A program made the position numbers and the translations under genes. A stretch of DNA of 9,821 nt from Nitrosomonadales bacterium (lineage in GTDB: Bacteria > Pseudomonadota > Gammaproteobacteria > Burkholderiales > SG8-41): contig VFLF01000126.1 in NCBI GenBank assembly GCA_009885185.1, positions 1-9,821 on the forward strand, read 5' to 3'. Positions 1 through 6,361 of the stretch are shown in pieces. Within the stretch, counting starts at the first letter, position 1. The number at the start of each line of letters is the position of its first letter. The notes beneath the pieces were generated by a model that was not told the origin of the DNA, did no database searches, and worked only from the letters and a program-made list of their open reading frames with translations.

Positions 1-728
1 CCAGCCGCGTCGTATTCGTTCTTGCCATGCGGGATTTCGAGGCCCGCGATCATGAACAGCGCCGGATGCATGCCGCACACCACGGCCACCGGACATGGCT
101 CTCCGCGCTCGTGATATTTTTTCTGGATCATGTCGCCATGCTTGCCTTTCGAGCACATCACGGTGGCGAGCTTTTTGTCGTGCGCCTGCACGCGGTAGGC
201 GCCGTAATTGATCCAGCCGGTGTCGGGGTCGCGCATGACCACCATGTCGCCGGTGCCGATATAGTAGCCGCCGTCGTGCTCATGCCAGCGCGGCACCGGT
301 ATCGTGAACAGGTCGATATCGTCACCCGTCTTGACGTTCTCCAGCAGCGCGCCGTTCGCCATCGTCACTGGCGGTATTGATCGTGCTTCTTTCATGTACT
401 TGCGCCAATGACGCACCAACTCGATCTCGCTGCCTTCGGGCGGATTGCCCATGGTGAGGTTGATGCGCCGGTTCGAGGTCAGGATATTGGCGAGGATGCG
501 ATGGCCCTTCGGATAGCCCGGAATATCGTCGAACAACACTGCGGGATTGCCGATCTTGCGCTGATAGATATCAACAATGCCGCCGATTTCCCGTTCGCGC
601 TCCGCGCCGCTGATGTGCGTCACCTCACCCGCCGCCTCCATTTGCGCGAGCCAAGCGCGTAAATCCTGCTTTGGCGCGCTGGACGCGAGGTTCGATGCCT
701 GCGGGTTGATACTGATACGGGTATTCAT
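1..728 (-). CDS. UbiD-family prFMN-dependent decarboxylase, N-terminal half (C-terminus beyond window edge)
   Basis: UbiD enzymes use prenylated FMN to reversibly (de)carboxylate aromatic or alpha,beta-unsaturated acids in the cytoplasm. Reading leftwards from ATG at 728, about 242 residues are present, beginning MNTRISINPQ. The family's metal/prFMN site is visible: NYGAYRVQ supplies Asn174 and Arg179, KGKHGD supplies His197, and NEYDAAG at the window edge supplies Glu238. These keep almost the same spacing as Asn168, Arg173, His191 and Glu233 of fungal Fdc1 (recalled numbering). The PRWHEHDGGYYIGTGD segment is also typical. The start is backed by TAAGGA (735-740) six bases upstream. The later catalytic Glu/Arg segment lies off the window, so activity cannot be judged. 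No ubiX-like prenyltransferase is in view. The gene diverges from a Bug binding protein, which suggests catabolism of an imported acid rather than ubiquinone synthesis. Family call is firm; substrate is unknown. Confidence 0.93.
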   Translation of the reverse strand, partial: MNTRISINPQASNLASSAPKQDLRAWLAQMEAAGEVTHISGAEREREIGGIVDIYQRKIGNPAVLFDDIPGYPKGHRILANILTSNRRINLTMGNPPEGSEIELVRHWRKYMKEARSIPPVTMANGALLENVKTGDDIDLFTIPVPRWHEHDGGYYIGTGDMVVMRDPDTGWINYGAYRVQAHDKKLATVMCSKGKHGDMIQKKYHERGEPCPVAVVCGMHPALFMIAGLEIPHGKNEYDAA

Positions 729-734
729 GGCTGA

Positions 735-740
735 TCCTTA
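735..740 (-). promoter_or_regulatory. Ribosome binding site of the UbiD-like gene
   Basis: On the minus strand the sequence reads TAAGGA, then six bases (TCAGCC), then ATG. This is a good Shine-Dalgarno match and fixes the start at 728. Confidence 0.7.
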
Positions 741-950
741 CTGACGATATCAGACTGGCAATGCTATCCCGCCTTCGCGGCGACCTTGGCGAGTTCGGTA
801 TGAGAGCGCCAGCCCGCGTGCGGTTTGCAAAGGCGAAGCAAATGAATTCGCAGTATAGCCGCTTCGGGTCCATCCGCCGTGAGCGGCGACGCACGGGGGG
901 TGACGCACGCGGGGTTGGGGAAAATGCGGCGAGGCTTTACTATACTTGCC

Positions 951-1946
951 ATGGAAAAGTCACTCGTGCATGCACGCGCCCGGCCCATCGCGCCCGCCAT
1001 CGCAGGCGTTCTGCTGTCAATGGCGGCGGCAATGGCATGGAGCCAGACCTACCCCACGAAGCTGGTGCGCGTGATCAACCCGGTGGCCGCCGGCGGCAAT
1101 CAGGATGTCGTGGCACGCGCCTATGCCGAGCAGTTCAGCAAACATCTGGGCCAGCAATTCGTGGTGGAAAGCCGCCCCGGCAACAGCGCGATTGTCGGCA
1201 CGCGCCTGGTCAAGAGCGCCGCGCCCGACGGCTACACGCTGCTCGCCATCTCCAACACGTTTGCGCGCACGCCTGCGATGATCAAGGATGCGGGCTACGA
1301 TCCGATCAAGGACTTCGCCGCGATATCCATGACCAGCGACACGCCGCTGGTGTTCGTCGTCAACCCGGCGCTGCCGGTGCGCACGGTGAAGGAATTCATC
1401 GCGCTCGCCAAACAGCGCCCCGGTGAGATTTCCAGCGGTTCGTCGGGCGCGGGTTCCACCGGCCACGTCGCCGCGGAAATGTTTTCGCGCCAAGCGGGCA
1501 TCAAACTCCTGCACATTCAATACAAAGGCGCCGCGCCCGCGGTGATTGATCTGGTGGGCGGCCACGTGATGCTGCGCTTCGATCAGGTGACCACCTCGCT
1601 GCCGCACATCCGCGCCGGCAAGCTGCGCGCGCTGGGCGTCACCACAAAGAAGCGCGCCGCGCTGTTGCCCGATGTGCCAACCATCGATCAAGCCGGCCTG
1701 CCGGGCTTCGAGGACAGCACCTACAACGGTCTGATGGCGCCGGTGGGAACGCCACGCGCGGTGCTCGAACGCCTGCGCGCCGAAGTCGCCAAGGCCGCCG
1801 CCGTTCCCGAACTGCGCAACCGTTATGCTGACATCGGCGTTGAACTGGTGAGCAGCACCTCACCCGAAGAGTTCGGCAATTTTCTGCGCAAGCACACCGA
1901 AGATTTTGTCCGGCTCGCGCGGGAAGCGGGCCTGATGGGAAAATAA
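951..1946 (+). CDS. Bug/TctC-family tripartite tricarboxylate transporter substrate-binding protein
   Basis: Bug proteins are periplasmic solute receptors that bind carboxylates or related small molecules, sometimes feeding a TctAB permease and often orphaned, as here. From ATG 951 the product has 331 aa, the usual family length. Residues 1-31 form a signal peptide: a Lys/His/Arg-containing n-region, a hydrophobic core PAIAGVLLSMAAAMA, and cleavage probably near AWS-Q. The mature protein opens with YPTKLVRVINPVAAGGNQD, matching the Bug YPxKPIRxVVPFxAGGxxD consensus. Later family blocks follow: RPGNSAIVGTRLVKSAAPDGYTLL in pieces, YKGAAPAVIDLVGGHV, GKLRALGV and LPDVPTIDQAGLPGFE. The start is uncertain. 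No Shine-Dalgarno precedes 951, and ATG 924 (preceded by GGGGAAA) and GTG 879 are in frame. A TATACT box at 941-946 sits awkwardly close to ATG 951. No tctA or tctB is present. It diverges from the UbiD gene. Confidence 0.93.
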   Translation: MEKSLVHARARPIAPAIAGVLLSMAAAMAWSQTYPTKLVRVINPVAAGGNQDVVARAYAEQFSKHLGQQFVVESRPGNSAIVGTRLVKSAAPDGYTLLAISNTFARTPAMIKDAGYDPIKDFAAISMTSDTPLVFVVNPALPVRTVKEFIALAKQRPGEISSGSSGAGSTGHVAAEMFSRQAGIKLLHIQYKGAAPAVIDLVGGHVMLRFDQVTTSLPHIRAGKLRALGVTTKKRAALLPDVPTIDQAGLPGFEDSTYNGLMAPVGTPRAVLERLRAEVAKAAAVPELRNRYADIGVELVSSTSPEEFGNFLRKHTEDFVRLAREAGLMGK

Positions 1947-1956
1947 CGCGCGGCTG

Positions 1957-2931
1957 TTACTGTTTTTTGCCCAAGCCGATGGCGTCGTAAAACTCTTTGT
2001 ATTCGGTCATGCGCGCAGCGAGAAACTTGGTGAACTCGGCGCTGCCCATGAACGTATCCTGATAGATATTGCGCTTGGCGATCTCTTTCCATTCGGGCGA
2101 GTCGTGAGCTTTTTTCAGCGCGGCCTCCATGATGGTCACGGATTCTTTCGGCACGCCGGCGGTAAAGGTGAAGCCGCGGATGGTGCCCGCTGAAATCGGA
2201 TAGCCGAGTTCCTGCAAGGTCGGCACGTCGGGTGCCTGCGGCAAGCGCTTGTCGGCGGTGATCGCCAGCACGCGCACCTTTTTGCCTTCGACAAATCCCT
2301 GCCCCTCGCTGAGATTTTCTGTGGTAAAACTGGTGTGTCCGCCGGCCACCGAGGTGACGGCTTCGCTGCCACCTTTGAAGGTGACGAATTTGAATTTCGC
2401 GCCCGGCAGGTGTTTTTCCATCAGATGCACCACCAGGCGGCCCGTGCCCTGCATCGACGTGGTGGCGGCAACGAGGGACTCCGGCTTGGCGCGCGCGGCG
2501 TCCATCAGCTCCTTGAAGGTTTTAAACGGCGAATCAAACGGCACCATGATGGTTTGCGGATCAATCGCGAACAGCGCCAGCGGCGTGTAGTTTTCGAGGC
2601 CAATGTTGACGTCTGGGCGATACGCCATGGCGAGGATCGTGCCGGTCACCGACATCATCACGTAAGGGTCGCCGCGCTTGGTTTTGAAATAGCTCCATCC
2701 CACCACGCCCGCGCCGCCGACGCGGTTGTTCACCGTCAGCGTCTGCGGCAAAAATTTATGGGTGCGGATGATTTCCGACACCGCGCGCGATACCACGTCG
2801 CCGCCGCTGCCGGCGGAGGTATGCACGACGACTTCGATCGGTTTGCCGGGATACGGTTGGGCCAACAGTGGCGTTGCGGCAAGCAGCAGCGCCGCGGTGA
2901 TGGTGGTTTTAATTTGCGGGTTCAGGTTCAC
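1957..2931 (-). CDS. Second, divergent Bug/TctC-family substrate-binding protein
   Basis: From GTG 2931 the product has 324 aa, standard for the Bug family. Residues 1-24 form a signal peptide (n-region with Lys8, core TAALLLAATPLLA, cleavage LLA-QPYP). The mature start YPGKPIEVVVHTSAGSGGD is the ligand-loop motif, with SAGSGGD in place of the usual FxAGGxxD. VGGAGVVGWSYFKTKRGDPY replaces the usual NxxGAGGxxGxxxVAxAxPDGYT, and VRVLAITADKRLPQAPDVPTLQELGYP is the conserved C-terminal-lobe block. It is clearly not a recent copy of the Bug gene at 951: the ligand loops differ, so the ligand probably differs too. An upstream in-frame ATG at 3009 would add a Cys/Met-rich extension with no signal character, so I prefer the GTG, which has a strong RBS. 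It converges on the other Bug gene with 10 bp between stop codons and is divergent from the amidase operon. No permease genes adjoin it. Confidence 0.93.
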   Translation of the reverse strand: MNLNPQIKTTITAALLLAATPLLAQPYPGKPIEVVVHTSAGSGGDVVSRAVSEIIRTHKFLPQTLTVNNRVGGAGVVGWSYFKTKRGDPYVMMSVTGTILAMAYRPDVNIGLENYTPLALFAIDPQTIMVPFDSPFKTFKELMDAARAKPESLVAATTSMQGTGRLVVHLMEKHLPGAKFKFVTFKGGSEAVTSVAGGHTSFTTENLSEGQGFVEGKKVRVLAITADKRLPQAPDVPTLQELGYPISAGTIRGFTFTAGVPKESVTIMEAALKKAHDSPEWKEIAKRNIYQDTFMGSAEFTKFLAARMTEYKEFYDAIGLGKKQ

Positions 2932-2937
2932 GTTACA

Positions 2938-2943
2938 CTCCTG
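2938..2943 (-). promoter_or_regulatory. Ribosome binding site selecting a GTG start
   Basis: On the minus strand CAGGAG is followed by six bases (TGTAAC) and GTG at 2931-2929. The match and spacing decide the GTG start over the ATG at 3009, whose predicted N-terminus would not be a signal peptide. Confidence 0.7.
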
Positions 2944-3002
2944 TTGGCTGGATGGATTAAGTGTAACTGGTCTCGCCACCATACTGCATGCACAGGCCAT
3001 AA

Positions 3003-3046
3003 TTTTCATAAGTATTTGTTTTTATATACTTTTTTGTAACGAGAGG
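3003..3046 (+). promoter_or_regulatory. Likely promoter and RBS of the small-protein/amidase/esterase operon
   Basis: A strikingly AT-rich stretch in a GC-rich neighbourhood. TTTTCA (3003-3008) and TATACT (3025-3030) are separated by 16 bases and resemble sigma-70 -35 and -10 boxes. GAGAGG (3041-3046) is a Shine-Dalgarno sequence five bases before ATG 3052. The predicted leader is only about 15 nt. The segment lies in the 120-bp gap between the divergent Bug gene and the operon, so shared regulation is possible, but I see no clear operator palindrome. Confidence 0.5.
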
Positions 3047-3051
3047 GATCC

Positions 3052-3266
3052 ATGGCAAACGATACTGTGACACTATCGGAGGTGCGCCAGATGGCCGCTG
3101 ACATCGGCCTGACGCGCCTCACTGATGAACATATGCAGCAACTGCTGCGTGCCACCAACGCAGCACGGGCGCGACGCGCGGCGCTGCGTGCGTTGATGCA
3201 ATCGCAGAGCATCATTTACGCCGATGAGCCATCGCATGTGTTCAGTCTGACGGACGGAGGCGCGCG

Positions 3267-3270
<4 letters not shown>
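3052..3270 (+). CDS. GatC/AtzG-like small amidase partner protein
   Basis: A 72-aa soluble protein whose stop overlaps the amidase start by four bases (ATGA, 3267-3270), implying translational coupling and likely equimolar production. The pattern (TLSEVRQMAADIGL, a helical LTDEHMQQLLRATNAARARRAALRAL, then an extended tail with DEPSHVFSL) follows the layout of GatC-like and AtzG-like small subunits: two or three N-terminal helices, then a strand or linker that wraps round the amidase. GatC pairs with GatA in the tRNA amidotransferase; AtzG pairs with the amidase AtzE of cyanuric acid breakdown (established knowledge). Here there is no gatB, and the protein is shorter than GatC, so an AtzG-type partner of a catabolic amidase is likelier. 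The assignment rests on layout and gene order, not on a database match. The RBS GAGAGG at 3041-3046 supports the start. Confidence 0.72.
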
Positions 3271-4670
<1,400 letters not shown>

Positions 4671-4681
4671 CGGAAGACAAA

Positions 4682-5839
4682 ATGAAACAACAACGCCGCC
4701 TCGCCCTCGCCACTTTCGCCATCGTATCGAGTTTGATTTTGAACGGATGCGCCAACATGCCCAACCCATTGAATATCAATCTCACCTCGCCCGCGCAAAA
4801 CGACAGAACCATCACCATCGCCGAACAAGGCAGCTTTTTTGTCGGCGGCCGTCTGCTCACCGCTCCGGGCACGTACGACCCGACGCAAGGCACGGCCAGC
4901 ACCGACCCCGGACAAAACTTCTGGATGGATCAGATGTATGTGCAATATCAAATTCCGGCGAACCGGCGCAAATACCCGCTGATACTGGTGCATGGCGGCA
5001 GCGGCACGGGCCGCGTGTGGGAAACCACGCCCGATGGCCGCGAAGGATTTCAGACGCTGATGCTGCGGCGCGGGTTCCCGGTCTACATTGTCGATTTTCC
5101 AAGGCGCGGGCGCGCGGGCTACCCCAGCTTTAACGGACCCTTCGGCACGCTGGCCGGAAAACCCGTGGTGGAAAACCGCACCGGGCAGGCGGGCGTGCAG
5201 TATGCGTGGTCGCGCTGGCGCTTGGGGCCCAAGTATCCGGAGGTATTCCCGGCGCAGCAGTTCCCGATGAACGCGGTCGATTCGTTCATGCAACACCTGG
5301 TGCCCACCGTCTCGGACGACCGCGAAATCATTACCGATGCGCTCATCAAGCTCCTCGAAAAAATCGGCCCGGCGATACTGGTGACACATTCGCAGTCGGG
5401 CTTGTTCGGCTGGCTCGCCGGCGCGCGCTCGCCGCGCGTGATGGGCATCGTGTCGTACGAGCCCGGCTTCGTATTTGAAAAAGGTGCGGTGCCGCCGCCG
5501 ATCCCCTTGTTCAAGGGCACGCAACCGTCAGGCACGCCTGTCTCGCCCGCCGAGTTCGGCAACCTTGCGCGCATTCCGCTGCAAGTGGTGTACGGCGACA
5601 ACATACCGAAACAACCGATACCCGATCTGGTCGCCGACGGACGCCGCGCGCAGGTGGTCACCTCAAAAATGTTCGTCGATGCGATCAACCAAAAAGCCGG
5701 CGGCAACGCCAGCGTGCTGCACTTGCCCGACGTGGGCCTCTTCGGCAACTCGCACTTCATGTTCTCCGACCTGAACAATGTGCAGGTGGCGGATCAGTTG
5801 TCGCGGTTTTTGAATTTGAAGGGGTTGGATATTCGGTAA
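4682..5839 (+). CDS. Lipoprotein alpha/beta hydrolase, esterase 713-like
   Basis: A 385-aa putative esterase anchored in the envelope. Residues 1-23 are a lipoprotein signal (MKQQRR, hydrophobic core, lipobox LNGC with Cys23); Ala at +2 favours the outer membrane. The fold signatures are the oxyanion-hole motif HGGSGTGRVWE (His104), VTHSQSG with nucleophile Ser237, SYEPG with Glu260, and GNSHFMF with His358. Ser, Glu about 23 residues later, then a late His resembles the Ser-Glu-His triad recalled for bacterial esterase 713. The elbow THSQS lacks the usual first and last Gly. The region MYVQYQIPANRRKYPLILVH and the YIVDFPRRGRAGYP stretch also fit that group. GGAAG at 4672-4676 supports ATG 4682 over the in-frame ATG 4640 inside the amidase, which would spoil the signal peptide. 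It ends the operon. Substrate unknown; it may hydrolyse or lactonise the compound whose product the amidase handles. Confidence 0.88.
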   Translation: MKQQRRLALATFAIVSSLILNGCANMPNPLNINLTSPAQNDRTITIAEQGSFFVGGRLLTAPGTYDPTQGTASTDPGQNFWMDQMYVQYQIPANRRKYPLILVHGGSGTGRVWETTPDGREGFQTLMLRRGFPVYIVDFPRRGRAGYPSFNGPFGTLAGKPVVENRTGQAGVQYAWSRWRLGPKYPEVFPAQQFPMNAVDSFMQHLVPTVSDDREIITDALIKLLEKIGPAILVTHSQSGLFGWLAGARSPRVMGIVSYEPGFVFEKGAVPPPIPLFKGTQPSGTPVSPAEFGNLARIPLQVVYGDNIPKQPIPDLVADGRRAQVVTSKMFVDAINQKAGGNASVLHLPDVGLFGNSHFMFSDLNNVQVADQLSRFLNLKGLDIR

Positions 5840-6361
5840 ACCCAGAAGAGTCACTCGATCTTTGTCGTCGTGAATGGCGGCTATCTGCTGTGAAGCCACC
5901 GCCCGCAATACGCCTTGAGTTTCCGCTTGTCGGCCTAACCGGCCACTCGCGGTCGTATGACGAGGTAATCGGAGTTTCCGATTTAGCGTCCGCTGCCGAA
6001 AATTCTGAGATGGCAATCGCGACTCCATTCGGTATTTCGTGTGTGTCGGCTATGGGGCAGTCCAATCGAACAAATTTCTTCGCGTTTGTTCCCTGCGCCT
6101 AATCACACGGCGAACTCTCGATACCGACTGCCCGGCAATGTTCCCCATCAGCCGCATCTTTTGCCGCCGTCACGTTCATGTCGCGAGTGCCAAAATCCCT
6201 CGCACCCGTCGTGGGCATGTTACCAAATGTGGCCGTCAAGCAATCATGGGCGCTTCGATCTGTCCGCGCGTGAGCTTCACTTTCCAAGCGACCACCTGAA
6301 AATCGCGGCATAATGTACTTTGTTAAATACAACTAAGTTACGGCAAAAGAATCTATCCCCG
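5840..6361. other. Intergenic stretch without a supportable gene
   Basis: About 520 bp between the esterase and the TonB-like gene. Short open frames occur on both strands (for example 5757-6065 minus, 5890-6102 plus, 6039-6299 plus), but none has an RBS, a recognisable motif or betaproteobacterial-looking composition; their products are rich in Ser, Arg, Pro and Cys, as read-through of non-coding DNA usually is. A short GGCC-TAACC-GGCC inverted repeat lies at about 5932-5944. No clear rho-independent terminator follows the esterase. The last 60 bases must hold the TonB-like gene's promoter; CATAAT at 6309-6314 could be a -10 box but has no well-spaced -35. Confidence 0.5.

Noticed and set aside
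27..662. Two plus-strand ORFs over the UbiD region
   Set aside because: Their His/Arg/Ala-rich products are antisense shadows; the minus strand encodes a UbiD protein with its metal and prFMN residues intact.
764..1000. 78-codon minus-strand ORF ending in HTELAKVAAKAG, upstream of the UbiD gene
   Set aside because: The tail looks protein-like, but the rest is Arg/Pro/Cys-rich, overlaps the Bug start and has no RBS. Too weak to list as a gene.
1017..1691. 224-codon minus-strand ORF opposite the first Bug gene
   Set aside because: A His/Arg/Gly-rich antisense shadow with no motif; the plus strand has a signal peptide and all Bug blocks.
1941..1972. Possible bidirectional terminator between the convergent Bug genes (TAAC...GTTA followed by TGTTTTTT)
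   Set aside because: The stem is only four base pairs, and the T-run lies inside the end of the minus-strand coding sequence. Not strong enough to call.
5757..6332. Several 70-120 codon ORFs on both strands between esterase and TonB-like gene
   Set aside because: No RBS, no motif, mutually overlapping, and of non-coding composition. Possibly a degenerate dispersed repeat, but I could not align two copies in the window.
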